The position numbers and the translations under genes were made by a program. A DNA stretch of 64,000 nt from CAJXZP01 sp963974475. Lineage in GTDB: Bacteria; Bacteroidota; Bacteroidia; Flavobacteriales_G; Salibacteraceae. The DNA lies in contig CAXBCR010000013.1 in assembly GCA_963974475.1 (NCBI GenBank), positions 20,818 to 84,817 on the forward strand, read 5' to 3'. Within the stretch, counting starts at the first letter, position 1. Every line of letters starts with the position of its first letter. This document shows, in pieces, positions 41,253 through 49,839 of the stretch. The notes under the pieces are model-generated. The model searched no databases. It had not been told where the DNA came from and saw nothing but the letters and a program-made list of their open reading frames with translations.

Positions 41253-41444
41253 TTATAATTTGGTAACCTCAAAATTTCCTGAGCTTCTGTAGGATTTTGC
41301 CTGGGAGTTAAAACCTAATTTTTCAATTTCCTTTTCAATATCACTTGCATTTGGAATTGGAATAGTCCCTGATGAAACTTGAAACTCATACCCTTTAGGC
41401 ATATCTCCATATTTTCCTTTTGCTTTTAGTTTGTAGTTTGTCAT
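41253..41444 (-). CDS. 63-residue protein at the head of the KAP-nuclease cassette
   Basis: A small soluble protein (MTNYKLKAKGKYGDMPKGYEF, then an acidic/basic helix ASDIEKEIEKLGF and a final strand NFEVTKL). The composition is typical of a compact beta-alpha-beta fold; no known family. It starts the minus-strand transcription unit, 27 bp before the KAP NTPase start. Possible roles: sensor, inhibitor or accessory subunit; none is proved. Its 250-bp upstream stretch has no clear promoter consensus. Confidence 0.65.
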   Translation of the reverse strand: MTNYKLKAKGKYGDMPKGYEFQVSSGTIPIPNASDIEKEIEKLGFNSQAKSYRSSGNFEVTKL

Positions 41445-41694
41445 GGTTTTAGTTTTATTGTTCTGGTTAAAACTGTTCTATATTCAGTATAATTAATCAA
41501 TTTTCAAAATCCCCCAAAAGATCCAAACCAACAAATAATCAAAAACCCCAGAAAAAAAATCAAAATTCAGATTCAGCTTACGGTTCTTACAGGATGCCAC
41601 TAAAGTAAGATTTTTCCACAAAAATGCTATAGGGGTTACCCCCTAATCATTCATGATAGTCATCAGGGTGGAAAGGGCAGCTATTAAACCAAGT

Positions 41695-42456
41695 TTAGAA
41701 AGTCAAACTTACTTTAAACCAAAACTTAATAGGTTCGGTCATTTCGGTAGATTGTCCACCACCGGGAGCGCCACCGTTACCGGGTCCACCAGGTCTTCCT
41801 GCGCCACCACGACCACCTCCGCCTCCGCCTTGACCACTAGGACCGCCAGAATTTTGGGAAGGACGTTGGGAGGGTGATTTAAAGGCGCCCGATTCTATGC
41901 CTACCACAAAATTGGTTAGGGAGTTCGCACCGTGGGTCGTTATTTTAGAAAATGGAATTTTTATGCGGTAGGTTAACGCTCCGTTTTCTTCGGTTAAAGA
42001 GGCTGTTAACCCAGAGGTATCGTTGGTTAATTGAATCGAATGTTCGGTTTCGTCTATATAATAATTGGCAAGTAAAGGCACCCCTGAAATCATATTCGAT
42101 AAGTTCATTTTATGGGGCTTATTACGCGGGTCTTGATTCGATTTTACATTCTCCAAATTGGATAATTTCCTTACCGGATATTGAATATAGGTTTCTTTGG
42201 TCTTTTTACCATTGGTGTCAAAATAAATAGTTAATCCGGTTCTAATTATTTTCATTATAGATGCCCTATTGGAGGTATTTAAGGTTAAAAAAAGGAAATC
42301 CTCATTATTAGAAACCTGATATCTAATTTGACTATCTGAATCGTAGTATTTGTAATTGGATGAAATCTCCTTACTTTTTTCTATGCTAGTCACCGTTTGC
42401 AAATTGGTACATCCTGAAAGGGATAAGATTAGCAATAGTACGATACTGTTTTTCAT
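41695..42456 (-). CDS. Exported lipoprotein with glycine-rich insert
   Basis: A 253-residue lipoprotein: MKNSIVLLLILSLSGCTNLQ ends in lipobox LSGC, Cys16. Residues 35-190 are beta-rich and unassigned. Residues 197-230 form a Gly/Pro/Ser/Gln-rich linker with a run of six Gly (sequence such as QGGGGGGRGGAGRPGG), followed by a terminal beta-strand segment PIKFWFKVSLTF. The low-complexity insert may be a flexible spacer and is a likely site of length variation. Function unknown; it neighbours the KAP cassette but is closed by its own gap (250 bp). Confidence 0.75.
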   Translation of the reverse strand: MKNSIVLLLILSLSGCTNLQTVTSIEKSKEISSNYKYYDSDSQIRYQVSNNEDFLFLTLNTSNRASIMKIIRTGLTIYFDTNGKKTKETYIQYPVRKLSNLENVKSNQDPRNKPHKMNLSNMISGVPLLANYYIDETEHSIQLTNDTSGLTASLTEENGALTYRIKIPFSKITTHGANSLTNFVVGIESGAFKSPSQRPSQNSGGPSGQGGGGGGRGGAGRPGGPGNGGAPGGGQSTEMTEPIKFWFKVSLTF

Positions 42457-42621
42457 CTGTTATTCTTTGAATTGAGCCTCTTAGACTACCCATTCATCCT
42501 CAGGTTTAATCTATTTTAAAATTAAAGTTTAAGCAGTTTAAGCTTTCCGTATTTTTGAGTTAATGGTGTCCTTTCTATGAGGGATTAAGTAATGGGTTTA
42601 GATTCAATTTTAGCTACTACA

Positions 42622-42813
42622 TCACTCTTCCGTACCCTTAGTATAACTCTTAATTAAAAAATACACCGACACTCCTAAAGTAACCGCATAAATCGCAGCA
42701 AGAGCGGGCTTCTGTACCGAGAAATTTACAAAATCGATTTGCTTATACAGTGCGCTACCCACAATAACGGCAATGATGGCCATAAATGGGTTGATTGATT
42801 TTTTTGTTTTCAT
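42622..42813 (-). CDS. Small two-helix membrane protein
   Basis: A 63-residue protein with basic ends (MKTKKSINPF; KSYTKGTEE), helix 1 MAIIAVIVGSALYKQI and helix 2 ALAAIYAVTLGVSVYFLI. No known family. It is 6 bp downstream of the DUF3667 gene on the minus strand and most likely cotranscribed with it. Confidence 0.55.
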   Translation of the reverse strand: MKTKKSINPFMAIIAVIVGSALYKQIDFVNFSVQKPALAAIYAVTLGVSVYFLIKSYTKGTEE

Positions 42814-42819
42814 AATGTA

Positions 42820-43533
42820 TTAATTACTAATGAATTCTATTAATTGGCCCACAAGAAGAGCTGTGACAGTGAAGGTCAAAAAACCTAACATATACGCAAA
42901 GAATGCTTTAACGTAATTAGCGAATTTACTTTTATCGAAAAATTGGCCCATAGCCCATGCGACATATAAGAACCCTATTATTCCACCAATTTGCATTAAA
43001 TCAATATCGGTAAGGCCTTGAAACAACGCAAAAGTGGCATAAAACAACATTCCCATGCCCATTACAAAACACAATAGAATTAAAATTTCGAAAAAGTTAT
43101 AACCGTATTTTCTAAAAAATAATTGGGTCCAAAAGGCAATGAAAACGCCCATGATGATATTGGCATATCCGTAATGTTCTTGCACCCACGTAAAAATATA
43201 ACCGGTGGCTGTTGGGGTAACTTCTTGGTAATTTACATAACCATCTTCAATGCCAAAAAAATGGTTGGTTAATGAATATATAAGGGAGGTAATAATGATA
43301 AAAATAACAGGTTTAACCAATCTACTTCGGGTAGTTGAAAGGAAACTCTGAACGTTTTCTCCGGGTCTGATTAATAGCTCTTTCACGGTAAACAAAATGC
43401 CACGGTCAAAATTCAAAATCTCTCCAATCTCAGCTACAATATAATGGCCGTCAATTCTTTTTAATTGAGCAACCTGACCGCATTGCGGACAATAGTTTTG
43501 GGTGACTTCGGCATGGCAATTTTTACAATTCAT
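42820..43533 (-). CDS. DUF3667 zinc-ribbon membrane protein
   Basis: A 237-residue protein of the Bacteroidota DUF3667 family. The N-terminus is a zinc ribbon (Cys3, Cys6, Cys15, Cys18 in NCKNCHAEVTQNYCPQCGQ), then RIDGHYIVAEIGEIL and FTVKELLIRPGENVQSFL typical of the family, followed by about five hydrophobic segments. The four cysteines likely bind zinc; function unknown, perhaps membrane-linked regulation. Gene partner: the 63-residue membrane protein downstream. The bestrophin gene is 36 bp upstream, so a three-gene group is possible. Confidence 0.88.
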   Translation of the reverse strand: MNCKNCHAEVTQNYCPQCGQVAQLKRIDGHYIVAEIGEILNFDRGILFTVKELLIRPGENVQSFLSTTRSRLVKPVIFIIITSLIYSLTNHFFGIEDGYVNYQEVTPTATGYIFTWVQEHYGYANIIMGVFIAFWTQLFFRKYGYNFFEILILLCFVMGMGMLFYATFALFQGLTDIDLMQIGGIIGFLYVAWAMGQFFDKSKFANYVKAFFAYMLGFLTFTVTALLVGQLIEFISN

Positions 43534-43569
43534 CCTGTTATTGGCTTATCCTTTACCTATTATTATTTA

Positions 43570-44736
43570 TTACATCAACACATCATTAACGATAGGAATA
43601 GGTTCTGGAATTTCTGTTTCACCCAACATCTCACGTAAGTCAATTTCAATAGTTCGGCACAATGACAACATTGGGATATCGTTTGCCATTCCTGAGAACG
43701 GGTTTTCAGAGTAATCACCAACCAACTCCATCATTAAATACACCCACCCTATTAGGGCAGAAATAGGAACTGACAACCAAACGCCTAACGGTCCAACACC
43801 CGTCAATTCGGGTACCATACTAAATGGGATTAATGCGATGAAAATGCCTACAAAATACCGACTCATATTCGCATATTGGCGTGGTAAAGGAAACTTTTTA
43901 ATTCGTTCTAATTTACCTTGATGCGTATAAAAATCAGACAATATTTTTCCAAGTTCCATGTGTCGAAAATCCTCAATCAAACCTAATTCTCGTAGTTGCA
44001 CTAAATCGCGCGATTGCTGATTGATGATTTGTGTAGCCGTGTTTTGTTGGGCTATTAATCTGTCGTGTTCAGTCAAGGGTAAATAGTATTTCAGACTTAT
44101 TTTGGTCACCTCATCATCTACCAAACCTACTCCAAATTTGTTTTGATACTTTTTTGCAGCTCTCCCCATATGTCCTGCCTGACTAGAATGTTCCCAAGGT
44201 GTGGGTATTAATAATTGACTACGAAGGGTGTATAACCAACCAATGTGTCGGTAAATCATTCGCTTTTTAATTTCCTTCATTTTTTCCGGGGTTTGTTCGT
44301 TGGCTGCAAACTGATTGGTAATGTAATTATCTACATACATTCCCCATGAACGGCTCGAATTTACGATAGCGCCCCATATTTTTCGGGCTTCCCACATTCT
44401 ATCAAATGACTTATTATTTTTAAATCCCACATAAAATGCCACCGCAGTACCAATCACTGAAATAGGCAACCAGGGTATGTCGAATGTGAGGTATTCATGA
44501 TGGTACAAATAGGCCACCAAACCGGACCAAATCATTAACCAAATAAAATGAGGCACTCCCCACGAAATAAATTTAACAAACCCAATGTTTCTAGCTGTAA
44601 CCATGCGTGAAATGTACACAAAAAAAACAAAAGTGTAGAACGGCTGAGGAAATAACAGCAATTGTAGAATCAATCCACCCGAACCAATCAATAATGTTGA
44701 TTTCACAAATTCTTTCCTAAAAATTCTACTATCCAT
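43570..44736 (-). CDS. Bestrophin-family ion channel protein
   Basis: A 388-residue membrane protein of the bestrophin/UPF0187 family, pentameric chloride or cation channels. Diagnostic: WLPISVIGTAVAFYVGFKNNKSFDRMWEARKIWGAIVNSSRSWG (helix, then the conserved N-x-x-x-R-x-x-E-x-x-x-W-G-x-x-x-x-x-x-R segment) and the C-terminal MELVGDYSENPFSGMANDIPM, whose ENPF motif is conserved. Adjacent on the minus strand to DUF3667, and divergent from a carbonic anhydrase gene with only 44 bp between starts, a pairing that may link bicarbonate or chloride transport with CO2 hydration. Confidence 0.92.
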   Translation of the reverse strand: MDSRIFRKEFVKSTLLIGSGGLILQLLLFPQPFYTFVFFVYISRMVTARNIGFVKFISWGVPHFIWLMIWSGLVAYLYHHEYLTFDIPWLPISVIGTAVAFYVGFKNNKSFDRMWEARKIWGAIVNSSRSWGMYVDNYITNQFAANEQTPEKMKEIKKRMIYRHIGWLYTLRSQLLIPTPWEHSSQAGHMGRAAKKYQNKFGVGLVDDEVTKISLKYYLPLTEHDRLIAQQNTATQIINQQSRDLVQLRELGLIEDFRHMELGKILSDFYTHQGKLERIKKFPLPRQYANMSRYFVGIFIALIPFSMVPELTGVGPLGVWLSVPISALIGWVYLMMELVGDYSENPFSGMANDIPMLSLCRTIEIDLREMLGETEIPEPIPIVNDVLM

Positions 44737-44780
44737 TTTGGATAAAGTAATTTAGCCAAACAAAAAATACATAGGCAATT

Positions 44781-45404
44781 ATGAATATTTCGGATGTTTT
44801 TGAAAGAAACAAAAAGTGGGTAGCTTCAAAATTAGAAGTGGATGAGAATTTTTTTAGCGACCTTTCCAAAGGTCAAAAGCCCGAGCTTTTATACATCGGT
44901 TGTTCCGATAGTCGAGTAACAGCTGAAGAGCTAATGGGGGTTAAACCTGGAGAAGCATTTGTGCATCGAAACATTGCCAACATGGTAATTAGCATTGATT
45001 TGAATGTGATGTCTGTATTGAATTATGCTGTAAATCACTTGGAAGTAAACCACGTGGTGGTATGCGGCCATTACGGATGTGGCGGAGTAAAAGCAGCTAT
45101 GGATGCCGCAGATTTAGGAATATTAAATCCTTGGCTACGAAATATTAGAGATGTGTACCGGATTCATAGCGATGAATTACGCCCCTTGAATGAGGAAGAC
45201 AAATACCGCAGACTAGTGGAGCTAAATGTGGAGGAACAATGCATTAATTTGATAAAAACAGCTGCCGTACAGCAAGCCTATAAGAAAAGAAATTTAATTG
45301 TGCACGGATGGGTTTTTGATATTCATACCGGTGAATTAATTGACCTTAAAATAGATTTTAACGAGAAGCTAAAAAATATCATGGAGATTTATTCGCTAGA
45401 TTAA
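44781..45404 (+). CDS. can: Beta-class carbonic anhydrase
   Basis: Interconverts CO2 and bicarbonate; zinc enzyme, cytoplasmic. The 207 residues carry Cys41-Asp43-Arg45 (CSDSR), His97 and Cys100 (GHYGC), the zinc ligands of beta-class enzymes, plus the conserved GEAFVHRNIANM segment and RNLIVHGWVFDIHTGEL. Complete length for the class. Divergent from the bestrophin gene; a promoter in the 44-bp gap is likely but I see only AT-rich sequence without TAnnTTTG. A terminator follows at 45437-45472. Confidence 0.96.
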   Translation: MNISDVFERNKKWVASKLEVDENFFSDLSKGQKPELLYIGCSDSRVTAEELMGVKPGEAFVHRNIANMVISIDLNVMSVLNYAVNHLEVNHVVVCGHYGCGGVKAAMDAADLGILNPWLRNIRDVYRIHSDELRPLNEEDKYRRLVELNVEEQCINLIKTAAVQQAYKKRNLIVHGWVFDIHTGELIDLKIDFNEKLKNIMEIYSLD

Positions 45405-45436
45405 AACAGGCGATAATTTCTAAAACAACAGAAAAC

Positions 45437-45472
45437 AAAAAGCCCCTCTAGTAATTACTAGAAGGGCTTTTT
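45437..45472. terminator. Bidirectional terminator between convergent genes
   Basis: An 18-bp stem with one mismatch (AAAAAGCCCCTCTAGTAA / TTACTAGAAGGGCTTTTT), practically a full palindrome. T-rich on both strands. It serves the carbonic anhydrase (plus) and the J-domain gene (minus, ends 45490). Confidence 0.9.
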
Positions 45473-45489
45473 GTTTATAATAAAATACA

Positions 45490-45939
45490 CTAGACTGTAG
45501 CGCTTGCTTTTTTCGATTTACGATACAAATAGGAATTAAAAATATTACGTTTCGCAAAACGTAGTTGCTTATCGGCATTTATCAATTTTTGGAACATATT
45601 TCTATTCACTCCAAAATATTCGTACGTATTTCCATCGGTGAAGGTAACCTCTAACAATAAACTTTTATGTTTAAAGTCCTCAATTCCTTCTTTGGTTATA
45701 GTAGCCGTATATTCATCTAGGTTAGCCGCTTTTGTTTCTTCAGAAATGCTCACCAAAAAATGGTATCCATCAATAATTTGACGGCTCATCAATTCTGCTT
45801 CTTGTGCTTTTTCATCATCCGCTTGAAATTTATCAGGATGCCATTCTTTCACTAATCCACGATAAGTTTTCTTTAAATCCTTTAGGTTGATTTCCGATTC
45901 AACGCTAAATAATTTTTTGTATTCGTTTACTCTTTTCAT
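45490..45939 (-). CDS. J-domain plus KTSC-domain protein
   Basis: A 149-residue protein. The first 70 residues are a J-domain with the HPD motif in LVKEWHPDKFQADDEKAQEA, so it can stimulate an Hsp70. The last 60 residues match the KTSC domain: TYEYFGVNRNMFQKLINADKQ followed by NIFNSYLYRK, a fold also seen alone after lysyl-tRNA synthetase and in other RNA-linked proteins. A basic C-terminal tail ends it. The fusion suggests a DnaJ-type cofactor with a nucleic-acid or ribosome contact (inference). Convergent with the carbonic anhydrase and separated by the terminator. Confidence 0.85.
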   Translation of the reverse strand: MKRVNEYKKLFSVESEINLKDLKKTYRGLVKEWHPDKFQADDEKAQEAELMSRQIIDGYHFLVSISEETKAANLDEYTATITKEGIEDFKHKSLLLEVTFTDGNTYEYFGVNRNMFQKLINADKQLRFAKRNIFNSYLYRKSKKASATV

Positions 45940-46172
45940 AACAGATAATTTAAAATGTTAAAAGCTACACTATTAGCTTTCTCACAAATCGGGCGCGAAA
46001 TTAAACATAAAATAAATAATGAACTCATCAATTCTGCTTTTTATCCAAACCAATTGAGTATCCAAATTCCCATACATGCATCTTCATCTCGCTCCTATTC
46101 CACTTGAATAATTGTTAATAACCTTTCTGAAAACTAATGCTACATCCTAATTTTACTAGGGTTTTCAAACTT

Positions 46173-46180
46173 TACTTTTG
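46173..46180 (+). promoter_or_regulatory. -7 element of ftsK
   Basis: TACTTTTG, an exact TAnnTTTG match, 27 bp before the ftsK ATG at 46208. No -33 TTTG at the expected distance. Confidence 0.4.
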
Positions 46181-46207
46181 AAATAAGAGTACAATCTATC
46201 AAACAAT

Positions 46208-48736
46208 ATGGCGAAGAAGGTAAATAGACCAAAAGGAGAAAAAAATAAGTCCGATAAACTAGACGTTGAAGACACGCCTAAATCCAATAAAAAAAAGGTA
46301 TTCTCTGGTATAAACTCAGACAAAATCCGCATTGGTTTTGGCCTGACACTCATTTTGATCTCACTGATTTTTTTAATTGCATTTACCTCATTTTTAATCA
46401 CCGGAAATTACGACCAGAACATACTGCAAACTAATCTGGATGAGCTTGGTAGTGGCGAAGTGCGTAATTGGCTCGGAAAATTTGGCGCAGTTCTATCTCA
46501 AAAATTTATGGGCGATTGGTTTGGAATTTCCGCCTTTATTTTTGTGCCTATACTGTTTAGATTAGGTATTAAATCACTATTCAAATTAACGTTAGTACCC
46601 ACCAAGGTAGTATTTAAATATAGCATATTTATCCTGCTATGGTTACCTGCATTTATGGCGTTTTTCTTCACCTCATCCGATACCTTAATGTTGAGCGGAG
46701 GTATAGGTTGGGCCATTATTAATACCTTAAATTTGGCGTTAGGTTCGATAGGTTCATTGCTTATCCTACTATTTGTTTTAGCAGCTTTCATCCTAATCAA
46801 TTTTAATATTTCCTTAGAAAATCTGTTTCCCAAAACAGATGTTTTAATGGATAAAAAAACCGATAACCACGAGGCAGAAGTTGGCGAAGAGACTAGTCCG
46901 GAATTAGATTTTAAACTAGAAAAACGTACCGAAAAGGTGGTGGAAGAAGAATCCATCATAGCTACTCCCCTTCCGGTGTCTGAACCTGTTGCTCCTATTG
47001 CACCAGTGGATGAACTCCCATTGGATGTAGTGGTTCCACCCGAATCTATTCCTGTTTCATCTACTCCGTTGGAGGATGCGGAATTGCCAATTGAAAACAT
47101 TTCATTAGATACAACTGTGATAGATACCAAACCTACTATTGTTGATGAAGACATTGAGATAGAAGCGGTTGTTGGCGAAGGTGAAGAAACTCTAAAGGAC
47201 AGTGAAATACGCGATTTAGCTAAAGAATTTGGAGAGTACGACCCAGAATTAGATTTATCGAAATATCAAAAACCAAGTCTTGATTTATTAAAAGATTTTG
47301 GTGAAACCGGTATTCAAATTGACCGTACGGAATTAGAGGAAAACAAGAATCGAATTATTGTGACCCTCAAAAATTACAAAATCGAGATTTCCTCCATCTC
47401 TGCGGTTATTGGACCAACGGTTACTTTATATGAAATTGTGCCGGCTGCTGGTGTTCGTATTTCTAAGATTAAGAATTTAGAAGATGACATTGCACTGAGT
47501 CTTTCGGCTTTAGGAATTCGAATCATTGCTCCTATTCCTGGCCGTGGAACCATTGGGATTGAGGTACCGAATAAGAATTCGGAAATTGTTTCGATGAAAA
47601 CCATGTTGGCTTCCGATAAATTTCAAAATTCTAAAATGATTTTACCGGTCGCTTTGGGTAAAACCATTTCGAACGAAAGTTATATTGCCGATTTGGCTAA
47701 AATGCCTCACTTATTGATGGCAGGTGCTACCGGGCAAGGTAAATCGGTTGGGCTGAATGCGATTTTGGTTTCATTGTTATATAAGCTCCACCCTTCGCAA
47801 TTAAAATTTGTATTGGTGGATCCCAAGAAAGTGGAACTTACGTTATACAACAAAATTGAACGTCATTATTTGGCTAAATTGCCCGATACAGATGAAGCCA
47901 TTATTACGGATACGCAAAAAGTAGTGGCCACTTTAAATTCGTTATGTATTGAAATGGACCAACGGTATGACCTATTAAAAGAGGCCATGGCACGAACTAT
48001 TGTGGAGTATAATGAAAAATTTGTAGCACGGAAATTGAATCCAGAAAACGGTCACCGTTATTTGCCTTACATCGTTTTGGTAATTGATGAATTTGCCGAT
48101 TTAATTATGACTGCAGGTAAAGAAGTGGAAACACCTATTGCTCGGTTAGCCCAATTGGCTCGGGCTATTGGAATCCACTTAATTGTAGCTACCCAACGGC
48201 CTTCGGTAAATGTAATTACGGGTATGATTAAAGCCAATTTCCCCGCACGGCTGGCTTTTAGAGTAACTTCCAAAATTGATTCTCGAACTATTTTAGATGC
48301 CGGTGGTGCCGACCAATTGATTGGCCGCGGGGATTTACTATTCTCTCCTGGAAATGAGATTGTTCGTTTACAATGTCCGTTTGTGGATACACCAGAAGTG
48401 GAAAGAATTTGTAATTTTATTGGTGAGCAACAAGGATATGCAGATGCATTTTTATTACCCGAATTTGTAGGCGAATCAAGTACAAGTCAAGGCTCCATGG
48501 CCGATGAAGACCGTGATGTATTATTTAACGATGCGGCCTCTATTGTGGTTCAACATCAACAAGGTTCTGCTTCTTTATTGCAACGGAGGTTAAAACTGGG
48601 ATACAACAGAGCTGGAAGAATAATTGATCAATTGGAAGCTGCTGGAATTATTGGCCCGTTTTCTGGTAGTAAGGCTAGAGATGTATTAATTCCTGATGAA
48701 ATGAGTTTGGCTCAGAAATTGAATGGGGATAGCTAA
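46208..48736 (+). CDS. ftsK: DNA translocase FtsK
   Basis: Septal DNA pump that moves and unlinks chromosomes at division. The 842 residues comprise four hydrophobic helices in the first 200, a Pro/Glu/Thr-rich linker (215-345), and the motor: Walker A AGATGQGKS at 505-513, Walker B in PYIVLVIDEFADLI near 620, and a C-terminal winged-helix gamma domain (GSASLLQRRLKLGYNRAGRIIDQ) that reads polar KOPS-like sequences. lolA starts 46 bp downstream and may share its transcript, though it has its own -7 element. The conserved pair ftsK-lolA is frequent in this phylum. Confidence 0.97.
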   Translation: MAKKVNRPKGEKNKSDKLDVEDTPKSNKKKVFSGINSDKIRIGFGLTLILISLIFLIAFTSFLITGNYDQNILQTNLDELGSGEVRNWLGKFGAVLSQKFMGDWFGISAFIFVPILFRLGIKSLFKLTLVPTKVVFKYSIFILLWLPAFMAFFFTSSDTLMLSGGIGWAIINTLNLALGSIGSLLILLFVLAAFILINFNISLENLFPKTDVLMDKKTDNHEAEVGEETSPELDFKLEKRTEKVVEEESIIATPLPVSEPVAPIAPVDELPLDVVVPPESIPVSSTPLEDAELPIENISLDTTVIDTKPTIVDEDIEIEAVVGEGEETLKDSEIRDLAKEFGEYDPELDLSKYQKPSLDLLKDFGETGIQIDRTELEENKNRIIVTLKNYKIEISSISAVIGPTVTLYEIVPAAGVRISKIKNLEDDIALSLSALGIRIIAPIPGRGTIGIEVPNKNSEIVSMKTMLASDKFQNSKMILPVALGKTISNESYIADLAKMPHLLMAGATGQGKSVGLNAILVSLLYKLHPSQLKFVLVDPKKVELTLYNKIERHYLAKLPDTDEAIITDTQKVVATLNSLCIEMDQRYDLLKEAMARTIVEYNEKFVARKLNPENGHRYLPYIVLVIDEFADLIMTAGKEVETPIARLAQLARAIGIHLIVATQRPSVNVITGMIKANFPARLAFRVTSKIDSRTILDAGGADQLIGRGDLLFSPGNEIVRLQCPFVDTPEVERICNFIGEQQGYADAFLLPEFVGESSTSQGSMADEDRDVLFNDAASIVVQHQQGSASLLQRRLKLGYNRAGRIIDQLEAAGIIGPFSGSKARDVLIPDEMSLAQKLNGDS

Positions 48737-48759
48737 ACCGAATAATTCAGGTTTAAATT

Positions 48760-48767
48760 TAAATTTG
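48760..48767 (+). promoter_or_regulatory. Possible -7 element of lolA
   Basis: TAAATTTG, an exact TAnnTTTG match in the ftsK-lolA gap, 15 bp before the lolA ATG. Confidence 0.3.
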
Positions 48768-48782
48768 CAAAAAACAAAACAC

Positions 48783-49439
48783 ATGAAAAAAATACTTTTT
48801 GTTGCCATCTTGTTACTTTCATTTACATGGAACGCCAATGCACAAAACGAAAATCCAAAAGACCCGAAAGCAAAAGCTATTTTGGACAAAGTGAGCGCTA
48901 CTAATAAAGCCGCATCCACCATTTATATTGAATTTAATTACCGATTGGTAAATAAACCAAATGGTATTGATGAATCTCAAAAAGGAACTATTTGGTTAAA
49001 AGGGCAACAATACAAATTGGTTTTCCCTGGAATTGAGCGTTACAGCGATGGCAAAACCGTTTGGACATTTTTGGAAGATGATGATGAATGTCAAATTACC
49101 AATGCGGAAGCCGATGGCGAAGAGTCTTTTAGTCCTTCCTCTATGTTGAGTATTTATGAAACAGGATTTAACTACTTATATGGCGCAGAAACGGTGATTA
49201 ATGGCTCGAAGGTAGATATGATAAAATTGTTTCCTGAGGGAGGCGGAAAACCGTATCATACCATAAAAATCTACATCCAAAAGGCTTCATCTCAGATCGC
49301 GAGAATTGAGATTTTTGGGAAAGACGGAAATACATTTACGTATGATCTTAAATTAATCAAAAACAATCAAGCGATGAATAACGCTATGTTTGTGTTTGAT
49401 ACCTCTAAAGCAGGTGACATTGTAGATTTAAGAGATTAA
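48783..49439 (+). CDS. lolA: LolA-like outer-membrane lipoprotein carrier
   Basis: Periplasmic carrier that shuttles lipoproteins from the inner membrane to the outer membrane. The ATG at 48783 gives a clear signal peptide (MKKILFVAILLLSFTWNANAQ); a longer frame starts 20 codons earlier inside the ftsK gene end. The mature part is the LolA half-barrel: DKVSATNKAASTIYIEFNYRL, GTIWLKGQQYKLVFPGIERYSDGKTVWTFLED, then IARIEIFGKDGNTFTYDL. Its plausible partners LolC/D/E are not in the window. A terminator follows at 49474-49501. Confidence 0.9.
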   Translation: MKKILFVAILLLSFTWNANAQNENPKDPKAKAILDKVSATNKAASTIYIEFNYRLVNKPNGIDESQKGTIWLKGQQYKLVFPGIERYSDGKTVWTFLEDDDECQITNAEADGEESFSPSSMLSIYETGFNYLYGAETVINGSKVDMIKLFPEGGGKPYHTIKIYIQKASSQIARIEIFGKDGNTFTYDLKLIKNNQAMNNAMFVFDTSKAGDIVDLRD

Positions 49440-49473
49440 AAGAAGAAGAATATCGATTATTCAAAGGCATTAG

Positions 49474-49501
49474 AACCTAAAGTTTTACTTTAGGTTTTTT
49501 T
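49474..49501 (+). terminator. Intrinsic terminator after lolA
   Basis: Perfect 9-bp stem AACCTAAAG / CTTTAGGTT with a TTTTA loop, followed by five T and TTGTG. Lies 35 bp after the lolA stop. Confidence 0.85.
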
Positions 49502-49536
49502 GTGTCTTGGCATTTTTTATTGGCTACGCCAATCCA

Positions 49537-49782
49537 TTATTTTTGACTGCAAGGAACAGTATCTCCGGGTGCTACGGCAAAACCAGCTTTCATGGCCTCG
49601 CATTCATTACAATAAGTAGCCCCGTTGCAAGCACATACGCCCTGACAAGATAAGGCACAGGTAGAGTCTTTCATCATTTTTACCAAATCTGGGTCATAAC
49701 AAGCGTCATTGCGTGGATCTTGCTGACATCTTATGGCCACCACGGATAAAAGTACTAATACAATAAAAATTCCTCTCTTCAT
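49537..49782 (-). CDS. Exported Kazal-like Cys-rich lipoprotein
   Basis: An 81-residue lipoprotein: MKRGIFIVLVLLSVVAIRCQQ ends in a lipobox-like VAIRC, Cys19. The mature part has a Kazal-type disulfide pattern (CALSCQGVCACNGATYCNECEAMKAGFA), matching the C-x-NG-x-TY-x-NECE core of serine-protease inhibitor domains. With a subtilisin-like protease in the same genome such an inhibitor could protect the cell or act outside. Function is not shown. It follows a conserved hypothetical gene by 57 bp. Confidence 0.75.
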   Translation of the reverse strand: MKRGIFIVLVLLSVVAIRCQQDPRNDACYDPDLVKMMKDSTCALSCQGVCACNGATYCNECEAMKAGFAVAPGDTVPCSQK

Positions 49783-49839
49783 TTTAATTCTAATCCTGAG
49801 ATTAATTAACGCGTCAAATATATACTAAGAACCTTCGTG

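Noticed and set aside
46498..47154. Minus-strand frame of 218 codons, Ser/Thr-rich
   Set aside because: Antisense to the ftsK linker; the composition reflects the Pro/Glu/Thr-rich coding strand.
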